DNA of 64,000 nt from Lunatimonas sp. (GTDB taxonomy: Bacteria > Bacteroidota > Bacteroidia > Cytophagales > Cyclobacteriaceae), in NCBI RefSeq assembly GCF_020832325.1, contig NZ_JAFIEU010000012.1, positions 1 through 64,000 of the forward strand, written 5' to 3'. Shown here piece after piece: positions 43,898 to 53,719 of the stretch (its first letter is position 1; every line of letters starts with the position of its first letter). The notes beneath the pieces were generated by a model. The model was not told the DNA's origin. It did not search any database and worked only from the letters and a program-made list of their open reading frames with translations. Made by a program: the position numbers and the translations under genes.

Positions 43898-46117
43898 ATG
43901 ATTTGCTTAACGGTATATCCAACCGGCCTCCTCCGAACTGCCAAGATCCTGGCCGCTGTGTGCACATTTATAGCAGGCATATTATCGATCTTCTCCTGCC
44001 ACCCTACCACCCCCTATTACGAAAATTGGCCGGTGTATAAAGCGGACGTGTGGAGCAGCAGCTATGCCTCATTGGACTTGATCCACCGCGAAAACGTAGC
44101 CAAACTGGAAACCGCTTGGATTTTTTACCCAGACGATGCCCCGGAGAGTGCGAGGCCGATGAACAGTGAAAGCAATCCACTGATTATTGACGGAATCCTG
44201 TATACGACTTCGGCCCGCAGTCTATTATATGCTGTAGATGCCTCCACCGGAACACTACTGTGGTCCTTTGACCCCTTCGAGGGCGGTAGAGGTGGTGGAA
44301 TCAAACGGGGTGTGGCCTACTGGGCGAATGACGACGACAAACGGATCTTGTTCACCGCTGGAGACCATTTGTTTGCCGTAAATGCCACAAACGGGCAGCC
44401 CATCCCTAATTTTGGCGCAGACGGGAAAGTCAGTCTGAACGAAGGCATGCGGGGTGACCCGGACAAAATTTCGGTAATCCCCACCTCCCCGGGAATTGTA
44501 TTCGAGGATCTGATCATTCTGGGCACGGAGGTATCCGAGTTATATGATGCAGAACCGGGTTATGTAAGGGCTTATCACGTACTCACAGGCGAACGGGTAT
44601 GGACATTTCACACAGTACCTCTTCCTGGCGAAACCGGGTACGAAACTTGGCCAGCGGACGCCTGGAAGTACTCGGGAGGAGCCAACAATTGGGGTGGGCT
44701 CAGCTTAGACCCCGAAAGAAGCATGGTATTCTTCTCTACAGGGTCCCCTACCTATGATTACTATGGTGCCGACCGCAAAGGCATGAATCTTTTCGGGAAT
44801 TCGGTGGTTGCCGTCGACGCCCGAACAGGCGCCTATAGATGGCACTTCCAAACTGTACATCATGACCTTTGGGATTACGATCTCCCTGCGCCACCCAATT
44901 TGGTAACCGTGGTGCACGACGGAAAGAAAATCGATGCGGTGGCACAAACCTCGAAAGTCGGATTCTTGTATATTTTGGACCGGGACACAGGTGAATCTCT
45001 CTTCCCTATCGAAGAGCGTCCCGTGCCTGTATCAGACGTTCCGGGTGAAGAAGCCTGGCCTACACAGCCTTTTCCTCTAAAGCCTGCGCCGTATGCCCGA
45101 CAGCATTTGGAAGAATCGGACATCGCCTTCTATTCCCAGGGTTCCCACGACTCACTAGTATCCGTGTTCCGATCGCTTCGCTACGAGGGATTGTTTACTC
45201 CCCCCTCGGTACAAGGGACATTACAATTTCCGGGATCGCGTGGAGGATCCAGTTGGGGAGGTGCTGCATTTGATGCGTCTACGGGTCTTTTGTATGTAAA
45301 GTCTAACGACTCCCCCGAGATCATGCGCCTGAAAAAAATGGAGCCGGAAAGTAATATCCGTAATTTATCGGTCTACAGACAAGGAGAATCCATGTACCAA
45401 ACCTACTGCGTGAGTTGCCATGGAAAAGATAAAAACGGGGATGAATTCGGCAACCCATCCCTTGTTGGCTTAAAAGGACGAATAAGTCCGGAAGATGTAC
45501 TGAAAAAGATCAAAGTGGGTGGTGGAAAAATGCCCGGATTTTCCAGTGTTCTTCAGACCAAGCAGCAAGAAGAAGCCATACTGGCGTACCTTTTTGAAAC
45601 CGAAGGCAGCCGAAGCAACCGGGAGACAGCCTTAATCGAAGAAATCCACATAAACCAGCAGGCAAATAAAGAGGTCTTGCTCACCGATACCCTACCCAAG
45701 TACTTAAACTTAACCGCCTATGGCCATTTCAGAGATCCAAAGGGAAGGCCGGGCATCAAACCTCCCTGGGGAATGTTGCATGCCATAAACTTGCACACCG
45801 GTGACTATGCCTGGAGCGTCCCGGTAGGCAATAACCCCGAATTGCAAACCGGTCCCGAGGATACGGGAGAAGCCGGTTCCGCCGGGCCATTAGTCACCTC
45901 GGGAGGATTGGTATTCATAGCCGGGACACGAGATAATCACTTCAGGGCCTTCGACAAATCTACCGGTGAAAAACTATGGGAGATTGCCTTACCCGGCTTT
46001 CCCAATGCAAATCCCAGCACGTATCGGGTGGGCAAAAAACAATTCATTGTTCTATCGGTAGGCGGTGACGAAATGCATCCTGCTGGCAGCGTAATGGCCT
46101 TTTCACTACCCGATTAG
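43898..46117 (+). CDS. Quinoprotein dehydrogenase (PQQ propeller) with inserted cytochrome c domain
   Basis: A 739-residue protein starting at ATG 43898, with a lipobox-like end of the signal peptide (GILSIFSC). The eight-bladed PQQ dehydrogenase propeller is seen in SLLYAVDASTGTLLWSFDP, VGFLYILDRDTGESLFP and the C-terminal blade GEKLWEIALPGFPNANPSTY. A cytochrome c domain with CVSCH (Cys504-His508) and a candidate axial Met in KMPGFSSV is inserted between propeller parts, as in membrane-type or lupanine-like glucose dehydrogenases. It is periplasmic. The exact substrate is unknown. Confidence 0.87.
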   Translation: MICLTVYPTGLLRTAKILAAVCTFIAGILSIFSCHPTTPYYENWPVYKADVWSSSYASLDLIHRENVAKLETAWIFYPDDAPESARPMNSESNPLIIDGILYTTSARSLLYAVDASTGTLLWSFDPFEGGRGGGIKRGVAYWANDDDKRILFTAGDHLFAVNATNGQPIPNFGADGKVSLNEGMRGDPDKISVIPTSPGIVFEDLIILGTEVSELYDAEPGYVRAYHVLTGERVWTFHTVPLPGETGYETWPADAWKYSGGANNWGGLSLDPERSMVFFSTGSPTYDYYGADRKGMNLFGNSVVAVDARTGAYRWHFQTVHHDLWDYDLPAPPNLVTVVHDGKKIDAVAQTSKVGFLYILDRDTGESLFPIEERPVPVSDVPGEEAWPTQPFPLKPAPYARQHLEESDIAFYSQGSHDSLVSVFRSLRYEGLFTPPSVQGTLQFPGSRGGSSWGGAAFDASTGLLYVKSNDSPEIMRLKKMEPESNIRNLSVYRQGESMYQTYCVSCHGKDKNGDEFGNPSLVGLKGRISPEDVLKKIKVGGGKMPGFSSVLQTKQQEEAILAYLFETEGSRSNRETALIEEIHINQQANKEVLLTDTLPKYLNLTAYGHFRDPKGRPGIKPPWGMLHAINLHTGDYAWSVPVGNNPELQTGPEDTGEAGSAGPLVTSGGLVFIAGTRDNHFRAFDKSTGEKLWEIALPGFPNANPSTYRVGKKQFIVLSVGGDEMHPAGSVMAFSLPD

Positions 46118-46277
46118 CCGCCTGAAGATGGTAGGCTGAAAATTAGGCCTTTCCACCCTTTCTGACCGCTTCCGAACATTTTTTACGGGAGGGGTTAGCC
46201 ACCCTTTCAAAAATCCCCAAACCCTGCTCTTTTTTGGCCATAATCCGTTATCTTCACGGTTTAAATTACAGGAAAAT

Positions 46278-46994
46278 ATGGGAGCGATTATAGAAACCAA
46301 GAATATCCAAAAGACCTATCGGATGGGCGTGGAGGAAGTCAAGGCACTCAAGTCGGTGAGCATAACCATTAACCGGGGAGAGTATGTGGCATTCATGGGG
46401 CCTTCTGGATCTGGAAAATCGACCTTGATGAATATAATCGGATGCCTGGACACACCAACTTCGGGCAGCTATACGCTCAATCAAAAAAACGTCAGTGACA
46501 TGACGGAAAATGAACTCGCAGAAGTGAGAAACAAAGAGATTGGTTTTGTGTTTCAAACGTTTAACCTGCTTCCCAGAGCTTCTTGTTTGGAAAATGTTGC
46601 TCTTCCGCTAATTTATGCGGGCTTTGGTAAAACAGAACGGTCCGAAAAAGCGTTTTTGGCTTTAAAGAGTGTTGGGTTAGAAGACAGGGTGCACCACAAG
46701 CCAAATGAGCTCTCCGGGGGTCAGCGCCAACGAGTTGCGATCGCAAGGGCCTTGGTAAACGATCCGAGTATCATCTTGGCCGATGAACCTACCGGAAATC
46801 TGGATTCAAAGACCTCTCACGACATCATGGATTTGTTCCATGAACTCCACCAAAAAGGGAATACGATTATCATGGTAACCCACGAAGACGACATTGCTCA
46901 CTATGCACACCGGGTAATTCGTTTGAGAGATGGCCTGGTAGAGTCTGATAAGGTCAATCCAAACCCAACGATTGGTAAACAGGAAATGGTCTAA
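46278..46994 (+). CDS. ABC transporter ATPase of the LolD/MacB type
   Basis: A 238-residue ATPase: Walker [11 protein letters not shown]-loop [10 protein letters not shown], signature [15 protein letters not shown], Walker [12 protein letters not shown] and H-loop VTHEDD. This is the MacB/LolD/FtsE branch, which energises export of lipoproteins, peptides or drugs or acts in envelope processes. No MacB-type permease gene lies nearby, so its membrane partner is encoded elsewhere. Confidence 0.88.
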   Translation: MGAIIETKNIQKTYRMGVEEVKALKSVSITINRGEYVAFMGPSGSGKSTLMNIIGCLDTPTSGSYTLNQKNVSDMTENELAEVRNKEIGFVFQTFNLLPRASCLENVALPLIYAGFGKTERSEKAFLALKSVGLEDRVHHKPNELSGGQRQRVAIARALVNDPSIILADEPTGNLDSKTSHDIMDLFHELHQKGNTIIMVTHEDDIAHYAHRVIRLRDGLVESDKVNPNPTIGKQEMV

Positions 46995-47036
46995 ACCGCC
47001 TAGTATTGTATTCCGTACATTATCTGGAGAAAAACA

Positions 47037-47585
47037 ATGAAAATATATACCAAAACCGGAGATAGTGGAGACACCTCCCTGCTAGGTGGAAAACGGGTTT
47101 CTAAGTCAAATTTACGCATCGATGCCTATGGTACGGTGGATGAGCTAAATGCATTTCTGGGCTTATTGAAAGATCAAGAAGTAAACAGAAACAGGGCGGC
47201 TTTTCTAAAAACAATCCAAGATCGGCTCTTTACCATTGGTGCCATCCTTGCCACACAGGAAGACGCCATCCACGTCAAAAAGCCAGATCTAGAAGTCTCT
47301 GACGTACTAGCATTGGAACTGGAGATAGACCAAATGGAGGAATCGCTAGATCCATTGAAGAACTTTATCCTTCCGGGCGGACATCCTTCTGTTTCGTATG
47401 CACACCTGGCGCGGACCGTTTGCCGCCGTGCGGAACGACGGGTAATCGAGCTGCATACGGAGGTCCCCGTAGAAGAACTCATTATCCAATACCTCAACCG
47501 CCTTTCGGACTACCTCTTTGTACTTGGAAGAATGATGGCAAAGGAATTGAAGATACAAGAAACCGTTTGGGCGCCAAGAAATTAA
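47037..47585 (+). CDS. PduO-type cob(I)alamin adenosyltransferase
   Basis: A 182-residue trimeric enzyme. The ATP-binding N-terminus is KIYTKTGDSGDTSLLGGKRVSK, followed by DAYGTVDELNAFLG. The cobalamin/ATP site is LPGGHPSVSYAHLARTVCRRAERRV. It makes adenosylcobalamin from cob(I)alamin and ATP, completing the use of B12 imported by the 30-36 kb locus. The BCAT gene starts six bases after its stop, so the two are co-transcribed. Confidence 0.94.
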   Translation: MKIYTKTGDSGDTSLLGGKRVSKSNLRIDAYGTVDELNAFLGLLKDQEVNRNRAAFLKTIQDRLFTIGAILATQEDAIHVKKPDLEVSDVLALELEIDQMEESLDPLKNFILPGGHPSVSYAHLARTVCRRAERRVIELHTEVPVEELIIQYLNRLSDYLFVLGRMMAKELKIQETVWAPRN

Positions 47586-47590
47586 TCAAA

Positions 47591-48658
47591 ATGAACAAAA
47601 CTATCGAAATTCAAGTCACCAAAAGTGTCGTATCCAAGTTACCTGAAACGGATTTTGACAACTTAACTTTTGGCTATACGCTCAGTGACCACCTGTTTGT
47701 TGCCGATTTCGCACAGGGGGAATGGCACAATCCCCGTATAGAACCCTATGCGCCTCTTACCCTCAATCCTGCAAATGCCACGCTCCACTACGGCCAATCC
47801 GTGTTTGAAGGATTAAAAGCGTATAAAAACGAAGCTGGAGAAGTGTTGGTTTTTCGACCCGACGCGAACCTACGCAGGCTAAATGAGTCAGCCAAGAGAA
47901 TGTGCATACCCGAGGTTCCCGAAGAGCTGTTTATGGAGGGCCTAGCCAGACTGCTAGAGGTAGATAGGGATTGGGTGCCCTCCAAGGCAGGCTGTTCACT
48001 GTATATCCGGCCGTTTATCTTTGCCACAGACGATTTTCTGGGGATTCGACCTTCTCAAAAGTACAAGTTTATGATCCTTACCAGCCCGGTGGGACACTAT
48101 TATTCCAAGCCGGTGGCGGTAAAAGTGGAAACACACTACAGCCGGGCGATCGAAGGAGGAACTGGGTTTGCAAAGGCAGCCGGAAACTATGCAGGGTCAC
48201 TGTTCCCGGCGTTGGCTGGCCAAAAACAAGGATATGATCAGCTTCTTTGGACGGATGGAAAAACCCATCAGTACATCGAAGAAAGTGGAACGATGAACGT
48301 AATGTTTGTTATTAACGGCGTATTGGTCACCGCACCTACCACTACGGGAACCATCCTAAAAGGTATCACCAGAGACAGCGTACTCACCCTGGCGAAAGAA
48401 ATGGATATGCCTGTCGAAGAGCGGTTTTTGCCGGTAGCGGAACTACAGGAATCACTGGAAAACGGAACATTACAGGAGGCATTTGGCACGGGAACCGCGG
48501 CTACGGTAGCCCATATCAGATTGATCCATGTGAACGGGAAAGACTTCGAACTTCCTCAAAAGCCTGCAGATGCGTTCTCTAACAGGGTCCTCCAAAAATT
48601 GGATGCCATCAAATACGGTAAAGAAGAAGATCTGCGCGGTTGGGTATATAGGTATTGA
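47591..48658 (+). CDS. ilvE: Branched-chain amino acid aminotransferase
   Basis: A 355-residue fold type IV PLP enzyme. Conserved segments include GQSVFEGLKAYKNEAG and the active-site Lys in EGGTGFAKAAGNYAGSL, where the Lys precedes AAGNY. EESGTMNVMFV and FGTGTAATV form the cofactor phosphate region. It transfers the amino group in leucine, isoleucine and valine metabolism. The start is at ATG 47591; the long open frame upstream lies inside the adenosyltransferase gene. Confidence 0.95.
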   Translation: MNKTIEIQVTKSVVSKLPETDFDNLTFGYTLSDHLFVADFAQGEWHNPRIEPYAPLTLNPANATLHYGQSVFEGLKAYKNEAGEVLVFRPDANLRRLNESAKRMCIPEVPEELFMEGLARLLEVDRDWVPSKAGCSLYIRPFIFATDDFLGIRPSQKYKFMILTSPVGHYYSKPVAVKVETHYSRAIEGGTGFAKAAGNYAGSLFPALAGQKQGYDQLLWTDGKTHQYIEESGTMNVMFVINGVLVTAPTTTGTILKGITRDSVLTLAKEMDMPVEERFLPVAELQESLENGTLQEAFGTGTAATVAHIRLIHVNGKDFELPQKPADAFSNRVLQKLDAIKYGKEEDLRGWVYRY

Positions 48659-48936
48659 CCAGTTGGGTATTGGGTAAGTGGATTCCTTTTCAATCCAGAA
48701 TTTCCTTTAGTGTGAACTTAACAACGCCCACTCCCCAAGATTACACCCTGTACAAATACGGCACCAAAGGGGCAGCGGGAGACGGTACCAAGGGGCCAGT
48801 AGATGAGAGGGATCTGAGCCTAGGCCCGCCATGCGAACGTCTGGCAGTACGAAAGTATGCACCAACGGATAAATTCTCCACAGGTCGTAGGAGGGAGTAT
48901 ACCATCTTCAGACCTTCGTTCGGGCATCTGCCCACA

Positions 48937-49136
48937 GAAAAAACAAGTAAAGACACATGAAATCGAGTATGACGCAAGCGACACCCAGTGGGAGGATTAT
49001 AATTGCGAGATTCCATGTGACCGCCGAAAAACAATTATAGACACATGAAATCGAGCATGACCTAGCCGTCACACACTGGAATGATTATTTCCCATGCGAG
49101 ATTCCATCTGACCTTTGAAAAACAAAAAATAAACAG
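48937..49136 (+). repeat. Tandem leader repeats of about 90 bp before a small membrane-protein gene
   Basis: Two consecutive units (about 48937-49025 and 49026-49116) share GAAAAA(A)CAA, AGACACATGAAATCGAG(T/C)ATGAC and GCGAGATTCCAT(G/C)TGACC. A third partial copy (from 49117) runs into ACAGATGAAAT, the start of the next gene. Each unit thus ends in, or begins with, an ATGAAAT. The pseudo-starts at 48957 and 49045 do not open into long frames. The wider gap 48659-48936 holds a direct repeat near 48760-48802 (CGG(C/T)ACCAA-GGGG) but no gene that can be supported. Confidence 0.6.
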
Positions 49137-49646
49137 ATGAAATTTTTCTTAGTTGCTACAACGTTGTTTTTGGTCCTTTCATTGGATTTAGCGGGACAAA
49201 GCTACCTGGTTCTTCAAAAAGGAGATAATCAAAAAACCCGCATCCGATACAAGGTGGGAGAAACCATGACATATAAACTCAGGGATATCCCCTACTACAT
49301 GACAGATGTGATCCGGGAGATTCAGCAGGGGCACTTACTTCTCGGCGAAAACATCGTCGCACCAAGACAAATTGAAATCATTGATATCCGTCAAAAAGAC
49401 GAGCGAAACAGCACCCTTCGAAACCTTACGCTATTGCCGGCCGGAGCCGCGTTGCTGCTGCTAACAGCCGAGACGGTGAATAGCTTGTATGGAGAAGGAA
49501 GCATCCAATACAGCAATGCCTCCGTCGCCATAGCTGGCGGCTTAGTTGGCACTGCACTGATCATGTCACAGGTTCGGTACAAAAAGTTTCGGATAAAAGG
49601 AAGGAGGAACCTGCTCGTACTGACCCAGGAAGAATGGGAAAAGTAA
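49137..49646 (+). CDS. Conserved membrane protein of unknown function
   Basis: A 169-residue protein with an N-terminal signal peptide (ending near DLAGQSY), a soluble beta-rich part (LQKGDNQKTRIRYKVGETMTYKLRD) and two hydrophobic helices (about 99-115 and 128-147). It ends in a basic, then hydrophilic tail. The soluble part resembles many small Bacteroidota envelope proteins. No functional motif is seen. Its leader is repeated upstream. Confidence 0.7.
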   Translation: MKFFLVATTLFLVLSLDLAGQSYLVLQKGDNQKTRIRYKVGETMTYKLRDIPYYMTDVIREIQQGHLLLGENIVAPRQIEIIDIRQKDERNSTLRNLTLLPAGAALLLLTAETVNSLYGEGSIQYSNASVAIAGGLVGTALIMSQVRYKKFRIKGRRNLLVLTQEEWEK

Positions 49647-49806
49647 TCCGCTTTCGCTAACGGGAGCCGGAAATCACCGGCTATACGCAGATGCTACGGT
49701 GACACGTTAACGTCGATACTTTTTCAGCAATCACCGATATTCCGAAGTTCAGATAGGTATTCCCTTTAAATTTTACGAAATTTGCATTTCAAAAAAATAA
49801 CACATC

Positions 49807-50908
49807 ATGACACAAGACCAGTTGAAAGACTTGAAGGCCCGCGTTTCGGCCTTGAGGAGGTATCTTTGACTACGATCGTAAGAAAGCCGAAATAGAAGAA
49901 TTTGAGGCCATTTCAGCTCAGCCGGATTTTTGGAACAATCCGGAGGAAGCCGAAAAGGTGATGAAACAAATCCAAGCACGAAAAGCGTGGACCTCCTCGT
50001 TTGAATCATTGGAAACCCATCTGGGTGATTTGGAGGTATTGTATGAGTTTTACAATGCAGATGAAGTTTCCGAGGCCGAACTGAAAACTGAGTTTCTGAA
50101 AGTCCGAAAAGACCTGGAGGACTTAGAGTTGCGTAAAATGCTCAGCAGTGAGGAAGATCAGCTCAATGCCATGCTGGAGATCAATCCGGGAGCAGGCGGA
50201 ACGGAAAGCAACGACTGGGCCTCCATCCTGATGCGAATGTACATCATGTGGGGTGAAAAAAACGGTTACAAAGTCCGTGAGGTTGACCTTCAGGAAGGTG
50301 AAGTGGCCGGTATCAAATCTGTTACGTTAGAATTTGAGGGACCCTTAGCCTATGGATTTTTAAAGTCAGAGATCGGTGTACACCGTTTGGTGCGTATATC
50401 CCCCTTTGATAGCGGCGGCCGTAGGCACACTTCCTTTGCTTCGGTGTACGTCTATCCGGTAGTGGATGACACGATCGAGATAGAAATCAACCCCTCGGAC
50501 GTTGAATTTCACACCTCCCGGTCTGGAGGAGCGGGCGGTCAAAATGTAAACAAGGTAGAAACCAAAGTGCAGCTAACCCACAAACCCACGGGCATTGTGG
50601 TGGTTTGCCAGATAGAACGTTCTCAGTTAGCTAACAGGGAAAAAGCCATGCAAATGCTGAAATCCCGGCTCTACCAGTTGGAAATGGAAAAAAGAAATGC
50701 GGAACGTGCAAAGATCGAATCCAATAAGATGAAAATTGATTTTGGATCCCAAATCCGAAATTACGTACTGCACCCCTATAAGCTGGCCAAGGACGCACGG
50801 ACGGGCTACGAGACCTCCGACGTGCAATCCGTATTGGACGGAGATCTGAATGAGTTTATCAAAGCCTTTCTACTTGCGCAGAGCGAAGAAGAGGCAGCGC
50901 GTGATTAA
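49807..50908 (+). CDS. prfB: Peptide chain release factor 2, with programmed +1 frameshift
   Basis: A 366-residue RF2 made from two frames: 49807-49866, then +1 to 49868-50908. The first 20 codons end at CTT TGA C, preceded by an AGGAGG Shine-Dalgarno-like box. The stop-recognition motif SPF (RISPFDSGG) is that of RF2, and the catalytic GGQ is in [14 protein letters not shown]2 terminates at UGA and UAA, so slow reading of the in-frame UGA raises its own synthesis. The complete length is normal for the family. Confidence 0.96.
49855..49870 (+). other. Programmed frameshift site of prfB
   Basis: AGGAGG TAT CTT TGA C: the internal Shine-Dalgarno-like box, the slippery CTT T and the in-frame UGA are at canonical spacing. 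The UGA is at 49867-49869 and reading resumes at GAC 49868. Confidence 0.95.
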
Positions 50909-50915
50909 CTGGTAT

Positions 50916-50945
50916 GCCTTCGAAGGATGATGATCCTTCGAAGGC
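50916..50945 (+). terminator. Hairpin after prfB
   Basis: A perfect 13-bp stem, GCCTTCGAAGGAT / ATCCTTCGAAGGC, with a four-base loop starts eight bases after the prfB stop. There is no U-tract, so termination is likely but not certain. Confidence 0.65.
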
Positions 50946-51018
50946 TATCTAATTCCTAGGCAGCAAATCCACCCCTCTCCCGACATCCGGCAGGTATCAC
51001 CTTTCACCGCTTACCCAG

Positions 51019-52242
51019 TTGCTACCCCCACAGCCTTCCATATATAATTTGAACTTTTTCCTGCTGTGCACCAGCTATTTTCTGTTTTTCAGCAGTTTTA
51101 ACATGATTATTCCAGAGCTGCCCGCATATCTAAGTAGTTTGGGGGGCGAAGACTACAAAGGCTATATCATTGCCTTGTTCACCCTTTCTGCGGCGCTTTC
51201 CCGCCCCTTTTCCGGCAAGCTTGCTGACCGCATCGGACGCATTCCCGTGATGGTCATGGGGGTGATCGTCTGTGTGGCGGTTAGCCTGCTTTACCCAGTC
51301 CTTACCACCGTGGGAGGATTTCTTTTTCTGAGGTTTCTACACGGCTTTTCTACGGGATTCACGCCTACGGGGTCATCGGCATACTTAGCCGACATCATTC
51401 CTTTTCAAAAACGCGGAGAGGCCATGGGAATACAATCACTTTTCGGATCACTCGGAATGGCTGCGGGACCGGCACTGGGAGGCTATATCGCGGGAATTTG
51501 GGGTATAGAACCGCTGTTTTACCTTTCCGCTTTTATTTCACTCTTTTCCATTTTGATACTGTTTAATCTGAAGGAGACCTTGCAAAACAAAGAAAAACCC
51601 CGATGGAACCATCTAAAATTAAGCCGATCTGAACTGGTAGAAACCCGCGTGTGGGCTCCATCTCTGATTTTAATATTTTCGGTGTTTTCATTTGGCGTGG
51701 TACTGACCATCATACCCGACTACTCCGACCATCTCAACATGGAAAACAAAGGCCTTTTCTTTGCGGTGTTCACGATTGCCTCTCTGGCGATACGGGTATT
51801 GGCCGGACGTGCATCCGATAAATTTGGACGAATTCCCGTACTAAAGGCAGCCACACTGACTATGGTAGCCGCCATGCTTACGGTCGCTTATGCAGATACC
51901 AAATGGATGCTACTGACAGGGGCGATACTGTATGGTTTCTCTATAGGCATGAACAATCCCACTATCACGGCCTGGACGATCGACCTCTCTCTCGAACGAT
52001 TCCGAGGTAGAGCCCTTGCCACCATGTACATCGCTTTAGAAGCAGGAATTGGGCTGGGTGCATTGGTATCCGGATGGATCTTTGCAAACCAAGTGGAAAA
52101 TTTCGGTAAGGTATTTACCACCAGTGCGGCAGCAGCCGGTATCGCTTTTTTGCTGTTATGGTTAATTCCAAAAAATAACGCCCATCCAAGTGCCACCCCT
52201 GTCGCTGCCCACCACAGCGGAAGAGATCGTCCCGCCTCCTAA
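51019..52242 (+). CDS. Major facilitator superfamily transporter
   Basis: A 407-residue permease with 12 predicted helices. The loop 2-3 motif is GKLADRIGRIPVMVMG and its repeat in the second half is GRASDKFGRIPVLKA. The region PTGSSAYLADIIPFQKRGEAMGIQ is typical of drug- or metabolite-efflux members. The start TTG at 51019 is the only one that keeps the first helix whole; no ATG is available. The substrate is unknown. It converges on hslU. Confidence 0.85.
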   Translation: MLPPQPSIYNLNFFLLCTSYFLFFSSFNMIIPELPAYLSSLGGEDYKGYIIALFTLSAALSRPFSGKLADRIGRIPVMVMGVIVCVAVSLLYPVLTTVGGFLFLRFLHGFSTGFTPTGSSAYLADIIPFQKRGEAMGIQSLFGSLGMAAGPALGGYIAGIWGIEPLFYLSAFISLFSILILFNLKETLQNKEKPRWNHLKLSRSELVETRVWAPSLILIFSVFSFGVVLTIIPDYSDHLNMENKGLFFAVFTIASLAIRVLAGRASDKFGRIPVLKAATLTMVAAMLTVAYADTKWMLLTGAILYGFSIGMNNPTITAWTIDLSLERFRGRALATMYIALEAGIGLGALVSGWIFANQVENFGKVFTTSAAAAGIAFLLLWLIPKNNAHPSATPVAAHHSGRDRPAS

Positions 52243-52264
52243 CCTCTCGATCTCACTGCTAAAT

Positions 52265-52307
52265 GGCACATCAAAAAATAAACCCCTGAGAGAGTTTCCC
52301 AGGGGCC
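52265..52307 (-). terminator. Terminator of the lon-porQ-hslU operon
   Basis: On the minus strand CCCCTG, eleven bases, CAGGGG is followed by TTTATTTTTT. It lies a few bases after the hslU stop. Confidence 0.85.
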
Positions 52308-52312
52308 TATTT

Positions 52313-53698
52313 CTACAGGATATACTGCGAAAGGTCTCGGTTCTGAACCAAGGAACTCAATCGCTCTGTAACCATCTCCTTGGTAATCATAATTCTGCTA
52401 TTTGGCATGATGGTATCCGGGACTTCAAACAAAAATTCATTGAGCAAATGGCTCATCACTGTGTGAAGACGCCGCGCACCGATGTTTTCTACTTCCTCAT
52501 TGATGCGGAACGCCAATGCTGCCACTTCTTGGATGGCTTCATCGGAAAACTCCAGATAGACTTCCTCTGCCTCAAAGAGAGCCGCATATTGCTTGGTCAG
52601 CGCGTTTTTCGGCTCTTTTAAGATCCGATAAAAGTCATCTTGAGTCAAGCTGGTCAGTTCCACACGGATGGGGAAACGACCCTGCAACTCCGGTATCAAA
52701 TCCGAAGGCTTTGCTACGTGAAAAGCTCCCGCTGCAATGAATAGCACGTGATCGGTATGAACCATCCCATATTTCGTATTGACCGCACTGCCTTCCACGA
52801 TGGGCAGCAAATCCCGCTGCACACCCTCTCTACTCACATCAGGGCCTGAACCTCCCTTGCCGGATTTGGAGGCGATTTTATCGATTTCATCGATAAAAAT
52901 AATCCCATTGTTTTCCGCTAGGCGAATGGCCTCCTCCTTGACTTCGTCAAAATCAATCAGCTTGGAAGCTTCCTCCTCCATCAGGATCTTTCGTGCCTCA
53001 CGGATACTTACCTTACGCCTTTTGGTACGCTTTGGCATCATGTTGTTCAGCATATCCTGCAATCCAGCCATACTTGCCTCGTCCATCATCCCGTTGCCGA
53101 TCATCCCAATTCCTGTAGAAGGAGATTGCTTTACGTTGATTTCCACCTTTCGCTCTTCCAGCTCGCCTTTTTGAAGCTTTTCACGGAATTTTTCCCGGGT
53201 GCGCTCATTCAGTTCCTGTTCGGACGCCTGATCGGGATTGAATCCAGCAGAAGTTGTCGCAGTACTGAAACCACTCCCCTTTACAGGAGGAATCAGAATA
53301 TCCAGCAAAATATCCTCTACGATCACAGCGGCCTTTTCTTTCACCTCTTCGTTCCTCACCTCCTTTACCAAGGTGACCGACTGTTCTACGAGATCCCGAA
53401 CCATCGATTCCACGTCACGGCCCACGTAGCCGACTTCGGTGAACTTTGATGCCTCCACTTTGGTAAAAGGAGCTTGGGCGATTTTTGCCAGGCGCCGGGC
53501 TATTTCCGTTTTCCCTACCCCGGTGGAACCGATCATAAGGATATTATTGGGTACAATATCTCTTTGCAAATCTGATTTTACCATCAGCCTGCGTATTCTG
53601 TTTCGGAGTGCGATAGCTACGTTCCGTTTGGCATCGTGCTGGCCGATGATGTATTTGTCCAGCTCAGCGACGATTTGTTTGGGTGTCAGATTGTTCAT
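52313..53698 (-). CDS. hslU: ATP-dependent protease ATPase subunit HslU (ClpY)
   Basis: A 461-residue AAA+ unfoldase. Walker A is GSTGVGKTEIARRLA, Walker B is GIIFIDEIDKI, and the I-domain insertion covers about residues 110-235. The C-terminal tail ends RDLSQYIL, the type that docks into HslV. HslU feeds unfolded proteins into the HslV peptidase. The hslV gene is not beside it or anywhere in this window, which is unlike the usual hslVU pair. It is the last gene of an operon with lon and porQ. Confidence 0.95.
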   Translation of the reverse strand: MNNLTPKQIVAELDKYIIGQHDAKRNVAIALRNRIRRLMVKSDLQRDIVPNNILMIGSTGVGKTEIARRLAKIAQAPFTKVEASKFTEVGYVGRDVESMVRDLVEQSVTLVKEVRNEEVKEKAAVIVEDILLDILIPPVKGSGFSTATTSAGFNPDQASEQELNERTREKFREKLQKGELEERKVEINVKQSPSTGIGMIGNGMMDEASMAGLQDMLNNMMPKRTKRRKVSIREARKILMEEEASKLIDFDEVKEEAIRLAENNGIIFIDEIDKIASKSGKGGSGPDVSREGVQRDLLPIVEGSAVNTKYGMVHTDHVLFIAAGAFHVAKPSDLIPELQGRFPIRVELTSLTQDDFYRILKEPKNALTKQYAALFEAEEVYLEFSDEAIQEVAALAFRINEEVENIGARRLHTVMSHLLNEFLFEVPDTIMPNSRIMITKEMVTERLSSLVQNRDLSQYIL

Positions 53699-53719
53699 GG
53701 TATGGCTTCTTTGCCAAGG

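Noticed and set aside
47420-47590. N-terminal extension of ilvE
   Set aside because: It lies inside the adenosyltransferase gene. BCAT similarity begins at ATG 47591.
48957-49040. 27-residue peptide from the first leader repeat
   Set aside because: The equivalent frame in the second repeat stops after six codons, so the coding sequence is not maintained.
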